A DNA stretch of 64,000 nt. Source: Ruminococcus flavefaciens (GTDB lineage Bacteria; Bacillota; Clostridia; Oscillospirales; Ruminococcaceae). Positions 42,778 to 51,373 of this stretch are shown in pieces. The stretch lies in the NCBI RefSeq assembly GCF_900116855.1, contig NZ_UETD01000009.1, positions 1-64,000 on the forward strand, written 5' to 3'. Under the pieces are notes generated by a model. That model saw only the letters and a program-made list of their open reading frames with translations. It was not told the origin of the DNA and did no database searches. Every line of letters starts with the position of its first letter. Position 1 is the first letter of the stretch. The position numbers were made by a program, and so were the translations under genes.

Positions 42778-42807
42778 ATTATACCACTTTCACGGTAAAA
42801 AAATCAA
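42778..42807 (-). promoter_or_regulatory. Promoter of the RING-like gene
   Basis: Minus strand TTGATT (42807-42802), 18-bp spacer, TATAAT (42783-42778). Confidence 0.7.
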
Positions 42808-42908
42808 GTATTTTGGCACAATAACCCTTTTACGGGGGTATTTTTTTGAAAAAAATTCAAAATACTATGGTAATTTATTTTCAAGTGTGTTATAATATAA
42901 TGTATCCT

Positions 42909-43129
42909 CAATAACCGCCGCCCGGCGGTTATTGCCCCGAACGACCTTCGGGGAGCGCAAATCCTTTATGATATGAGGGATTTGCGCGTCACATTTCTTT
43001 ATGTCAAGCTCATTTTGCCCCGAAGGGCAAAACAAAGTGCAGAAAGAATTATCAATATCATCATTCTTTCTTGCACTTTGACAACTAAAAATCGGCTTTA
43101 AAAAGCTTTATAAAGCCGATTTTTAGTTG
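42909..43129. repeat. Chain of six unrelated perfect or near-perfect hairpins
   Basis: Stems in order: CAATAACCGCC (42909-42934), CCCCGAA (42935-42953), GCGCAAATCC (42955-42987), TTTTGCCC (43013-43032), CAAAGTGCA-GAAAGAAT (43033-43080, one bulge) and a 19-bp perfect stem CAACTAAAAATCGGCTTTA (43082-43129). Arm sequences are all different. No ORF with a ribosome site is present. They fill most of the 447-bp gap between the RING-like gene and the M16 gene. Confidence 0.85.
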
Positions 43130-43182
43130 CTGAGCAGACATTAATATGGTGTATAGCTTTAAATGATTGGAGTGTTATCCTG

Positions 43183-44448
43183 ATGATATATAAAAGGTCT
43201 GAACTGGGCGATAATATCGGTTTCTCCACTATCATCGACGAAAAATTCAAGACCTGTTCCCTCGCGGTATTCTTTCTGACGGAGCTCAGTAATGATACCG
43301 CCGCTGTCAACACCCTTGCCACAAGTATACTCACCACTTCCAGCAGCAGATACAGAAGCTACGCTGCTCTCAGCGAAAAGCTCTCGGAGCTCTACGGTGC
43401 AGGACTTGGCTCTTCGGCAAGGAAAAAAGGCGATGCACAGATACTCAGTATCAGGGCATCGTGGCTGGACAGCAGATACGCTATTGACGGAGAGGATATC
43501 GGCAGCGAGATGCGCGAGCTCATAAGGGACTGCCTTTTCAGCCCCAATGCCGAAAACGGCGCCTTTGACGAGGCTTCCTTCGCCATAGCAAAGAAAGACC
43601 TGCTCGACCGTATAGACGGTGAGCTCAATCAGAAGCGCAGCTATGCCCTTGCTCAGGCGGCAAAGCTTGCATACAGAGGCGAGCCTGCGGAGTGTACGGG
43701 CTACGGCAGCAGAGAAGCCGCCCTTGCAGCAACTCCCGGGGACGCCTTCCGCGCATACTGTCAGCTTATGAAAACAGCTCAGATAGAGATATATTACGTC
43801 ACTCCCCGTGAGGACGACTCATTTGCGGAAATGTTCCGCTCAAGCTTCGGCAGCTCAGACCGCCAGCCAAAGTCCGTGAATATGCGGAACCACAGCCCTC
43901 TCAAGGCTGAGGTGGAGACTGTTTCGGAGGAATTCGACGTCAATCAGTGCAAGGCGGTCATGGCATTCAAGACCGACTCGGATGACATCTACGCTTTGAA
44001 AATGCTGAGCCTTATCTACGGCGAGATGCCGTTCTCAAAGCTCTTTCTCAACGTCCGCGAGAAGATGAGCCTGTGCTACTACTGTGCAAGTCATTCCGTA
44101 TCGGTCAAGGGCGCGTTCTTTGTGGACTGCGGCGTGGAGCGAAGCAATATCGAAAAGGCTGAGGCTGAGATAAAGGCTCAGCTGAATGAGATAAGACAGG
44201 GCAATATCACGGATATGGAAATGGAGGGCTCCCTCATGGCGCTGGACAATGCAGTGCTCCAGATAGGCGACACTCCCTCGTCCTATATCAGCTGGTACTT
44301 CGACTGCTTCTGCGACGGTGATATCATTTCTCCCGAGGAGCATTTCCGAAGATTTACCGAGGTCACCCGTGAGCGCATAGTTGAGGCTGCAAATTCACTG
44401 AAGCCCGACAGCATTTACCTTATGCTCAACAAGGAGGTGCAGGGATAA
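43183..44448 (+). CDS. yfmF: M16-family protein, inactive-type subunit (YfmF-like)
   Basis: 421 aa. An insulinase-fold protein that lacks the HxxEH zinc motif in its N-terminal half, as expected for the non-catalytic partner. C-terminal segments GEMPFSKLFLNVREKMSLCYYC and an Arg/Tyr pair match the R-Y site of M16 enzymes. Bacterial M16B enzymes work as heterodimers; the homologous Bacillus pair is associated with 5-aminopentanol modification of elongation factor P. Its stop overlaps the start of the catalytic partner by one base, and the lgt-folD genes follow. Confidence 0.85.
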   Translation: MIYKRSELGDNIGFSTIIDEKFKTCSLAVFFLTELSNDTAAVNTLATSILTTSSSRYRSYAALSEKLSELYGAGLGSSARKKGDAQILSIRASWLDSRYAIDGEDIGSEMRELIRDCLFSPNAENGAFDEASFAIAKKDLLDRIDGELNQKRSYALAQAAKLAYRGEPAECTGYGSREAALAATPGDAFRAYCQLMKTAQIEIYYVTPREDDSFAEMFRSSFGSSDRQPKSVNMRNHSPLKAEVETVSEEFDVNQCKAVMAFKTDSDDIYALKMLSLIYGEMPFSKLFLNVREKMSLCYYCASHSVSVKGAFFVDCGVERSNIEKAEAEIKAQLNEIRQGNITDMEMEGSLMALDNAVLQIGDTPSSYISWYFDCFCDGDIISPEEHFRRFTEVTRERIVEAANSLKPDSIYLMLNKEVQG

Positions 44449-45725
44449 TGGAGAAGGAAATTCTCACCAGCTCCCGTACAGGCGACAGCTGTATCCACGT
44501 CAAGCACAGCAGCGGTCTTGACGTCTACATCTGCGAGATGAACGGCTTCAGCAGCATAGAAGCTCTCATCGGCACCAAGTACGGCTCTGTGAACAATATA
44601 TTCAAGAATGCCGCCGACAGTGACTACACCACAGTCCCCGAGGGCATAGCACATTTCCTCGAGCACAAGCTCTTTGAGAACGAGGACTGCGGAGTCTTTG
44701 AGCTCTACGCAAGAACAGGCGCATCATGCAACGCCTTTACCTCTTTCGACAAGACCTGCTACCTTTTCAGCTGCTCCAAGAACTATGAGGAGAACCTGAA
44801 AATACTCCTTGATTTCGTCCAGAAGCCCTACTTCACCAAGGAGAACGTGGACAAGGAGATGGGCATAATCGGTCAGGAGATAAAAATGACCAACGATAAC
44901 CCCGAATGGCGCGTATTCTTCAATATGCTCAGGGGGATGTATCACGCTCACCCCATAAAGATCGACATTGCAGGCACAGTCGAAAGCATTGCACAGATAG
45001 ACGCCGACCTGCTCTACAAGTGCTATGACGCATTCTACAATCTCAACAACATGGTGCTATCCATCGCAGGCAACATCAGTGCCGACAAGGTGCTGGAGAT
45101 ATGCGACCAATGCCTGAAGCCCAGTGCGGACAAGGGTCTTGAGACCGTGTTTCCCGAGGAGCCTGCCGAAATAGTCACCTCGGAAGTGACTGAGAAGCTT
45201 CCCATCGGTGCTTCCATCTTCCAGCTGGGCTACAAATGCACTCCCAGTGAGGGCGCACAGAGACTGAAGGACGTAGCCGCCGCTTCAACTGCCGCGGCTC
45301 TGCTCACAGACCCTGCTCTCCCCATGTGCGAGAGACTGCTGAATGAGGAGACCATCAACTCCACCTTTGACGGCGAGGTCTTCTACGGAAGCGACTACTT
45401 CACTGTGTTCTTCTCGGGAGAGTCAGACCGTCCCCATGAGGTCAGAGAAGCCCTCATCGCCGAGATAGACAGACTCATCACCGAAGGCATCAGGGAGAAG
45501 GACTTCCAGAGGATAAAAAAGACCGCCTACGGCGCCATGATACGCGGGCTCAACAATGTTGAAGCCGTATCCAATCTTATGCTCAGTGCCCACATGGACG
45601 GAACAGGTCCCTACGACGCGATAGAGGTCCTCTCAGACCTTACCTGCGCCGATGTGATAGATTATATGCGCAGAGAAATGCGCCCCGACAGGTCCGTACT
45701 GTCGATAATAGAAAAGGAGGCATAA
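44448..45725 (+). CDS. yfmH: M16-family zinc protease, catalytic subunit (YfmH-like)
   Basis: 425 aa. GIAHFLEHKLFENEDCG contains the inverted zinc motif HxxEH at about residues 68-72, with the third ligand Glu expected near MGIIGQEIKM. It is paired with the upstream non-catalytic subunit (1-nt overlap). M16B peptidases degrade or process peptides inside a clamshell chamber; the homologue is linked to EF-P modification in Firmicutes. Ribosome site AAGGAGG lies within the upstream gene. It runs directly into lgt (4-nt gap), so M16-M16-lgt-folD is one operon. Confidence 0.88.
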   Translation: MEKEILTSSRTGDSCIHVKHSSGLDVYICEMNGFSSIEALIGTKYGSVNNIFKNAADSDYTTVPEGIAHFLEHKLFENEDCGVFELYARTGASCNAFTSFDKTCYLFSCSKNYEENLKILLDFVQKPYFTKENVDKEMGIIGQEIKMTNDNPEWRVFFNMLRGMYHAHPIKIDIAGTVESIAQIDADLLYKCYDAFYNLNNMVLSIAGNISADKVLEICDQCLKPSADKGLETVFPEEPAEIVTSEVTEKLPIGASIFQLGYKCTPSEGAQRLKDVAAASTAAALLTDPALPMCERLLNEETINSTFDGEVFYGSDYFTVFFSGESDRPHEVREALIAEIDRLITEGIREKDFQRIKKTAYGAMIRGLNNVEAVSNLMLSAHMDGTGPYDAIEVLSDLTCADVIDYMRREMRPDRSVLSIIEKEA

Positions 45726-45729
45726 CCCC

Positions 45730-46947
45730 ATGAACGAAACCACATTCTTAGAAACACACGAAATACAATTTCCCGAACTGGGGTGGAAATTCCACATTGA
45801 TCCCACCGCATTCACCGTATTCGGCTTCCAGATACAGTGGTACGGCATCATAATCACCATAGGACTGATACTCGCACTTATTTATGTGCTCCCCAGAATG
45901 AAACGCTTCGGACTTGACGCCGACAGAGCCATAGATGTTATCATAGGCGGCGTCATCGGCGGTATCGTCGGCGCGAGGATATACTATGTGCTCATGCGCT
46001 GGGACGAATACAAATGGGACTGGAAAGCCATAATCAACACCCGAAACGGCGGACTCGCCATTTTCGGCGGAATAATAGGCGGAATACTTATCGGCTACAT
46101 CATAGCCCGCATACGCAAGGTCAAAGCCCTGCCAATGCTTGATGTTGTCTCGCTGGGCTTCCTTATCGGTCAGGGCATCGGACGCTGGGGCAATTTCGTA
46201 AATCAGGAGGCTTTCGGCACTAATACCGACTCATTCCTCGGCATGACAGGCGGCACTATCCAGCGCACTATCGCTGACGGTATGAGCATGGACGGAGATA
46301 TGTACAAGAACGGTCTTGAAATGCTGTGGGAAAAGCCTGTTCACCCCTGCTTCCTCTATGAGTCGATCTGGTGTCTGCTGGGATTTGTAATACTGGCATT
46401 CTGGTCAAAGCGCAGAAAGTACGACGGACAGATATTCCTCATGTATCTCACATGGTACGGCGCTGAGCGCTTCCTCGTTGAGGGTATCCGCACAGACAGC
46501 CTTATGCTTGGAAATATCCGCATATCACAGGCACTTGCAGCTGTGATCTTCGTAGCTTCCGTGATACTCCAGATAGTATTCTTCATCAGAAGAAAGCGCG
46601 ATCCCGAGAGCTTCGTGCTCTATGCAAATACAGAGGAGTCCCACAGACTTATCGAGGAGAGCCGCAGAAAGCGCATGGGTCTCTCCAAGGAGGACGCCAA
46701 GGCAGGCGGAGACAGTGAGGACGACGATGATCTCGACATCTTCAACGACGATGACGATGACTTCGATGAGGACGAGCTTGAAAGCTCTATCCTCGGAGAC
46801 GATGATGACGACGATGATGATGATGACGACGAGCCCGTACTCGTCAAAGACGAAGATGACGAAGATGATGACGACTCGGACGACGATGATGAAGAAGACG
46901 ATGATACAGAGGACGATGAGTCCGATGATGATAAGGAGGATAAATAA
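45730..46947 (+). CDS. lgt: Prolipoprotein diacylglyceryl transferase with acidic C-terminal tail
   Basis: 405 aa against the ~260-300 usual for Lgt. Seven-helix core: WYGIIITIGLILA (helix 1), DVIIGGVIGGIVGARIYYV, GGLAIFGGIIGGI (catalytic region, HGGL replaced here by NGGL), and RWGNFVNQEAFG, the Lgt signature. It transfers diacylglycerol from phosphatidylglycerol to the lipobox Cys of prolipoproteins. Residues ~330-405 are almost entirely Asp and Glu, with runs of five and eleven Asp, predicted cytoplasmic. The frame and stop are clean and folD begins at the next base, so the tail is real coding sequence. Confidence 0.92.
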   Translation: MNETTFLETHEIQFPELGWKFHIDPTAFTVFGFQIQWYGIIITIGLILALIYVLPRMKRFGLDADRAIDVIIGGVIGGIVGARIYYVLMRWDEYKWDWKAIINTRNGGLAIFGGIIGGILIGYIIARIRKVKALPMLDVVSLGFLIGQGIGRWGNFVNQEAFGTNTDSFLGMTGGTIQRTIADGMSMDGDMYKNGLEMLWEKPVHPCFLYESIWCLLGFVILAFWSKRRKYDGQIFLMYLTWYGAERFLVEGIRTDSLMLGNIRISQALAAVIFVASVILQIVFFIRRKRDPESFVLYANTEESHRLIEESRRKRMGLSKEDAKAGGDSEDDDDLDIFNDDDDDFDEDELESSILGDDDDDDDDDDDEPVLVKDEDDEDDDDSDDDDEEDDDTEDDESDDDKEDK

Positions 46948-47805
46948 ATGGCACAGTTAATCGATGGAAAGGCAGTCTCAGCAGCAGTAAAGGCTGAGGT
47001 CGCAGAGGAAACAGCTAAACTCAGGGACGAAAAGGGTCTCAAGGTAGGACTTGCGGTAGTTATCGTAGGCAGCGATCCTGCTTCAAGAGTTTATGTTAAC
47101 AACAAGAAAAAGGCTTGCGAAGCAGTAGGCTTCCAGTCATTTGAGTACGCTCTTGACGAGTCCACAACTCAGGAGCAGCTTCTCGATCTGGTAAACGTTC
47201 TCAACCGCGACGACAGGGTAAACGGCATCCTTGTACAGCTTCCTCTGCCCAAGCATATCGACGAGAAGGCAGTTATCAACGCTATCTCCCCCGACAAGGA
47301 CGTTGATGCATTTCACCCTATCAACGTTGGCAAGATCATGATCGGCGAATATTCCTTCCTCCCCTGCACACCCGCAGGCGTTATGCGCCTTATCGAGAGC
47401 ACAGGCACAGACATAACAGGCAAGCAGTGCGTTGTTATCGGAAGAAGCAACATCGTGGGCAAGCCTCAGGCAATGCTCCTGCTCCAGAAGAACGGAACAG
47501 TTACCATCTGCCACTCAAAGACAAAGAACCTCAAGGAGATCTGTCTCGGCGCTGATATCCTCGTTGTAGCTATCGGTCGCGCTAACTTCGTGACAGGCGA
47601 CATGATAAAGGAGGGCGCTGTTGTCATCGACGTTGGCATGAACCGTCTTGAAAACGGCAAGCTCTGCGGCGACGTTGAGTTTGAGTCCGCTGAGAAGAAG
47701 GCTTCATTCATCACTCCTGTTCCCGGCGGCGTAGGTCCCATGACTATCGCAATGCTTATGAAGAACACTCTCACAGCTGCAAAGCAGCAGGCAGGCATTG
47801 AGTGA
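46948..47805 (+). CDS. folD: Bifunctional methylenetetrahydrofolate dehydrogenase/cyclohydrolase
   Basis: 285 aa, normal length. It interconverts 5,10-methylene-, methenyl- and 10-formyl-THF for one-carbon metabolism. [14 protein letters not shown] holds the catalytic Lys region, [13 protein letters not shown] the substrate loop, and [17 protein letters not shown] the NADP-binding signature; [14 protein letters not shown] is the second PROSITE block. It begins directly after the lgt stop, so translation is probably coupled, and it ends at a strong terminator. Confidence 0.96.
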   Translation: MAQLIDGKAVSAAVKAEVAEETAKLRDEKGLKVGLAVVIVGSDPASRVYVNNKKKACEAVGFQSFEYALDESTTQEQLLDLVNVLNRDDRVNGILVQLPLPKHIDEKAVINAISPDKDVDAFHPINVGKIMIGEYSFLPCTPAGVMRLIESTGTDITGKQCVVIGRSNIVGKPQAMLLLQKNGTVTICHSKTKNLKEICLGADILVVAIGRANFVTGDMIKEGAVVIDVGMNRLENGKLCGDVEFESAEKKASFITPVPGGVGPMTIAMLMKNTLTAAKQQAGIE

Positions 47806-47832
47806 TCAGTGCATGATGAATATTGATCAAAA

Positions 47833-47860
47833 AGGAACGGCGGAGCGTCGTTCCTTTTTT
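47833..47860 (+). terminator. Terminator of the M16-lgt-folD operon
   Basis: AGGAACG (47833-47839) / CGTTCCT (47849-47855) followed by TTTTT. Confidence 0.85.
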
Positions 47861-47928
47861 ATAGAAAACGCTGACCGCTGATCATGAAAAGTATGTATTT
47901 AAATGCTTTTTCAGCACAAAAATACATA

Positions 47929-47957
47929 TTGATTATTTTTCCGCACAGTGATATAAT
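47929..47957 (+). promoter_or_regulatory. Promoter of the sodium symporter gene
   Basis: TTGATT (47929-47934), 17-bp spacer, TATAAT (47952-47957). Confidence 0.78.
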
Positions 47958-48005
47958 GTTTATGTATTGCATCATGAAAAGACACTCGAAAGGACTGTAT
48001 TAACA

Positions 48006-49409
48006 ATGGAAAAAGAAAAGACCGCCTCATCAAGAGGAGGCTTCGGTTCAAAGATCGGATTTGTACTTGCTGCGGCAGGCTCCGCGGTAGGACTGGGCAA
48101 CATCTGGCGTTTCCCATACCTTGCCGCTAAATACGGCGGAGGAGTATTCCTGCTGGTCTACCTTATATTCGCCATAACCTTCGGATTTGCACTTATGCTC
48201 ACCGAAATTGCAATAGGCAGAAGAACAGGCAAGAGCGTTATCGGCGCCTATAAAGCAGTGGATAAGCGCTTCTCGCTGCTGGGTGTTCTGGCTGCTGCCA
48301 TACCTGCACTGATACTCCCCTATTACTGCGTTATCGGCGGCTGGGTACTTAAATACATGACCGTCTTTATGACAGGCGGCGGCAAGGAGGCTTCCGTAGC
48401 TTCATACGCCACATCAGACCCCGAGACAAATCTCACCTTCTTCGAGCACTTCATCGGACTTCTCGGTGAGCCCACCACGTTCTTCGTTATATATGTGCTC
48501 CTGACTGCTCTGGTCGTTTTCTTCGGAGTTGAAAAGGGCATCGAAAAGGTAAGCAAGTTCCTTATGCCCGTACTGCTGGTGCTCATAATCGGCATTGCAG
48601 TCTACACCCTCACCCTTGACGGTGCAGGTGAAGGTCTGAAGTACTATCTGCTCCCCGACCTGAAAGGCTTTACCGTATCCAAGTTCCTTCGCACCATAGC
48701 CGCTGCCTGCGGACAGCTGTTCTACTCAATGTCGCTGGCAATGGGGATCATGGTAACCTACGGCTCATATATGCGAAAGGAGGACTCTCTTGAGAGCTCT
48801 GTCCGTCAGATAGAGGTATTCGACACTCTGGTGGCATTCCTTGCAGGAATGATAATCGTCCCTGCGGTATTCGCATTCTCCGGCGGAGATAAGGACGCGC
48901 TGAACGCAGGTCCCGGACTCATGTTCATCACTCTCCCCAAGGTCTTCGCAGCTATGCCTGCGGGTCAGATCATCGGTACCGCATTCTTCATTCTGGTTTC
49001 CCTTGCCGCACTTACCTCGTCCATCTCCCTTATGGAGACAGTTGTCGCGGTAGTAATGGAGAAATTCGGGCTCAGCAGATCAAAGAGCTGTATCGCTGTC
49101 ATCATAATGACCCTCATTCTGGGTATGCTGTCAGTTCTGGGATTCAGCGTATGGTCCGAGTTCAAGCTGTTCGGTATGCAGATACTGGACCTCTTTGACT
49201 TCACCACCAACAACATAATGATGCCTATACTGGCATTCCTCACCTGCATACTCATCGGCTATGCCGTAAAGACCAAGTATGTAGAGGAGGAGGTAATGCT
49301 GGGCGAGAAGACGTTCCGCTCAAAGCTCCTCTACAATGTTATGATAAAGTTCATCTGCCCCGTTTGCATGATAATGATACTCATAACACCCTTTGTTACC
49401 AAGATATGA
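48006..49409 (+). CDS. Neurotransmitter:sodium symporter (NSS/SNF) family transporter
   Basis: 467 aa from the ATG at 48006; upstream in-frame codons lack a ribosome site. Helix 1, KIGFVLAAAGSAVGLGNIWRFPY, carries the NSS sodium- and substrate-binding signature as in LeuT, and about 11-12 helices follow. It probably imports an amino acid with Na+ (tryptophan/tyrosine or branched-chain type cannot be separated by eye). The C-terminal helix 12 is short, as in bacterial 11-TM members. Monocistronic, with a promoter and terminator. Confidence 0.92.
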   Translation: MEKEKTASSRGGFGSKIGFVLAAAGSAVGLGNIWRFPYLAAKYGGGVFLLVYLIFAITFGFALMLTEIAIGRRTGKSVIGAYKAVDKRFSLLGVLAAAIPALILPYYCVIGGWVLKYMTVFMTGGGKEASVASYATSDPETNLTFFEHFIGLLGEPTTFFVIYVLLTALVVFFGVEKGIEKVSKFLMPVLLVLIIGIAVYTLTLDGAGEGLKYYLLPDLKGFTVSKFLRTIAAACGQLFYSMSLAMGIMVTYGSYMRKEDSLESSVRQIEVFDTLVAFLAGMIIVPAVFAFSGGDKDALNAGPGLMFITLPKVFAAMPAGQIIGTAFFILVSLAALTSSISLMETVVAVVMEKFGLSRSKSCIAVIIMTLILGMLSVLGFSVWSEFKLFGMQILDLFDFTTNNIMMPILAFLTCILIGYAVKTKYVEEEVMLGEKTFRSKLLYNVMIKFICPVCMIMILITPFVTKI

Positions 49410-49415
49410 TACCTG

Positions 49416-49446
49416 TCCCCCGAGCATTCTGTTCGGGGGATTTTTT
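49416..49446 (+). terminator. Terminator of the symporter gene
   Basis: TCCCCCGA (49416-49423) / TCGGGGGA (49433-49440) followed by TTTTTT. Confidence 0.9.
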
Positions 49447-49541
49447 GTCATTGAACTGCTATTCCCCTTTGTCGGAAAATGCAGAAAATTCAACTCGGTT
49501 TATTACGTTTTACTGCAAATTGCTACATTATTCCAAACCTA

Positions 49542-49570
49542 TTGACAATTAAAAAACAAACGTGTAAAAT
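49542..49570 (+). promoter_or_regulatory. Promoter of the MBOAT/SGNH genes
   Basis: TTGACA (49542-49547), 17-bp spacer, TAAAAT (49565-49570), about 100 bp before the start codon. Confidence 0.75.
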
Positions 49571-49669
49571 AATAATGTATGAGTTTAAATAATGCTATTT
49601 TCCGCAGATTATACTTATTTATCAAATCACATATAAAAGAACAAAAGATATAACTAAAGGGTGGTATAA

Positions 49670-51361
49670 TTGGTTTTCAGCAGCTTGAAATTTATTTTCA
49701 TTTTCCTGCCTGTTTTTTTGTTAGCCTATTCGGCATCTGAAAAAAAATACCGAAACGCTGTATTATTAGTATCCAGCCTTATCGTCGGTATAGTCATGTT
49801 TTACGTTATGGGGCTCCTGAGACCGCTCCCCATACTGATATATTTAGCCACTGTGATATGGGTGCTGTACGAATCCAACACAGCCAATGAAAAGCGGTTC
49901 CGCTGCGTAGTTGTCGTCATCGCTGCCGCAGCCGCAGGTTATTACCTGTTCCACATACTCCACTATGTAAAGCCCATCCCCGTTCTGATATTCATTGTTA
50001 CCGCGGGTATACTGCTGATGATCTCGTATTCATCCTCACGTCTGCAATATCAGAACCTCGTTATCTTTACGGGAAGCACCATATTCTACAGCTTCGGCGT
50101 GGGAAAGCCCGTTTACGTTGCACTTTTCCTGCTGACAAATCTGCTCAACTTCATAGTGGGTCAGTTCATCGAAAACAGCAGACACGCCAAGAAGCTCTGG
50201 CTCTTTTTCGGCGTTGCCTTTAACTTCTGGTGGCTCATTTTCTTCAAGTACTGGACCTTCGGTGCCGAGAACATCAACGCCATCTTCCACCAGAGCCTTA
50301 CCGTAAAGAATATCATACTCCCCATCGGTATCAGCTTCTACACCTTCCAGAATGTCTCCTACATAGCCGATGTTTACAGAGGGAAGGCGCAGGCTGAAAA
50401 GAACTTCATAAACTACGGCGCATACATCAGTATGTTCCCGCAGCTCATCGCAGGTCCTATCGTTACCTTCGATCACGTTGCAAAGGAACTCAAAAACCGT
50501 AAGCACACCCTCGCAAAAGTTGAGGACGGTCTCAAGACCTTTACTATCGGTCTTGGATATAAGGTGCTCATCGCCAATCAGGTGGGCGGACTGTGGAGCG
50601 ATATTTCCATGGTAGGCTTCGACAGCATATCGTCTCCGCTGGCATGGCTTGGCATAATCGCTTATTCCTTCCAGCTCTACTTCGACTTCTGCGGCTACTC
50701 CCTTATGGCGATCGGCCTCGGCAAGATAATGGGATTTGACCTCCCGAGGAACTTCGATCACCCCTATATGTCAGTCACCATGACAGAATTCTGGCGACGC
50801 TGGCATATGACACTGGGTACATGGTTCAAGGACTATGTGTATATCCCTCTGGGCGGCAACAGAAAGGGTCCGCAGAGACTGTTCTTCAATACCCTTGTGG
50901 TATGGCTGTTCACAGGTCTCTGGCACGGCGCAAGCTGGAACTTCGTCCTCTGGGGACTGGTGCTGTTCGCCATAATCATGTCGGAAAAGTACTGGACAGG
51001 CAAGTTCTTCAACAAGCACAAGATAGTCGGTCACGCCTATATGATATTAATAATCCCGCTGACATGGCTCCTCTTTGCAGTTACCGACTTCCACGAACTG
51101 GGAGTATACTTCAGAACTCTTATCCCATTCCTGCACAAAAAGGCAGCATATGTAATGGACAATGACTACGTTCATTACTGGCACAAGTACTGGAAGTACT
51201 TTGTGGCAGGACTGATCTTCTCCACAAGGATACCCGAAGCGATCTACAAAAAGATGAAAAACTCCATCCTGACCGCAGCTGTGCTTCTGCTGGTATTCTG
51301 GGCTTCCGTTTACTGTATGTACAGAGGAATGGACGACCCCTTCATGTATTTCAGATTCTAA
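49670..51361 (+). CDS. MBOAT-family membrane O-acyltransferase (AlgI/PatA-like)
   Basis: 563 aa, about 90 residues longer than AlgI/DltB (~470). The start is TTG after AAAGGGTGG. Core motifs: PIGISFYTFQNVSYIADVYRG, FPQLIAGPI, MTEFWRRWHMTLGTWFKDYVYIPLGG, and the invariant His in GLWHGASWNFVLWG. MBOAT proteins pass acyl groups across the membrane for O-acylation of exopolysaccharide, peptidoglycan or teichoic acid. The extra N-terminal length is a triplicated ~50-residue helix pair (residues ~25-180). The SGNH protein follows after 12 nt and is the probable extracytoplasmic partner. Confidence 0.9.
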   Translation: MVFSSLKFIFIFLPVFLLAYSASEKKYRNAVLLVSSLIVGIVMFYVMGLLRPLPILIYLATVIWVLYESNTANEKRFRCVVVVIAAAAAGYYLFHILHYVKPIPVLIFIVTAGILLMISYSSSRLQYQNLVIFTGSTIFYSFGVGKPVYVALFLLTNLLNFIVGQFIENSRHAKKLWLFFGVAFNFWWLIFFKYWTFGAENINAIFHQSLTVKNIILPIGISFYTFQNVSYIADVYRGKAQAEKNFINYGAYISMFPQLIAGPIVTFDHVAKELKNRKHTLAKVEDGLKTFTIGLGYKVLIANQVGGLWSDISMVGFDSISSPLAWLGIIAYSFQLYFDFCGYSLMAIGLGKIMGFDLPRNFDHPYMSVTMTEFWRRWHMTLGTWFKDYVYIPLGGNRKGPQRLFFNTLVVWLFTGLWHGASWNFVLWGLVLFAIIMSEKYWTGKFFNKHKIVGHAYMILIIPLTWLLFAVTDFHELGVYFRTLIPFLHKKAAYVMDNDYVHYWHKYWKYFVAGLIFSTRIPEAIYKKMKNSILTAAVLLLVFWASVYCMYRGMDDPFMYFRF

Positions 51362-51373
51362 GGAGAGAAAAGC

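Noticed and set aside
46620-47042. Minus-strand Ser-rich frame opposite the Lgt tail
   Set aside because: Poly-Ser is only the complement of the GAY/GAR repeats; no ribosome site.
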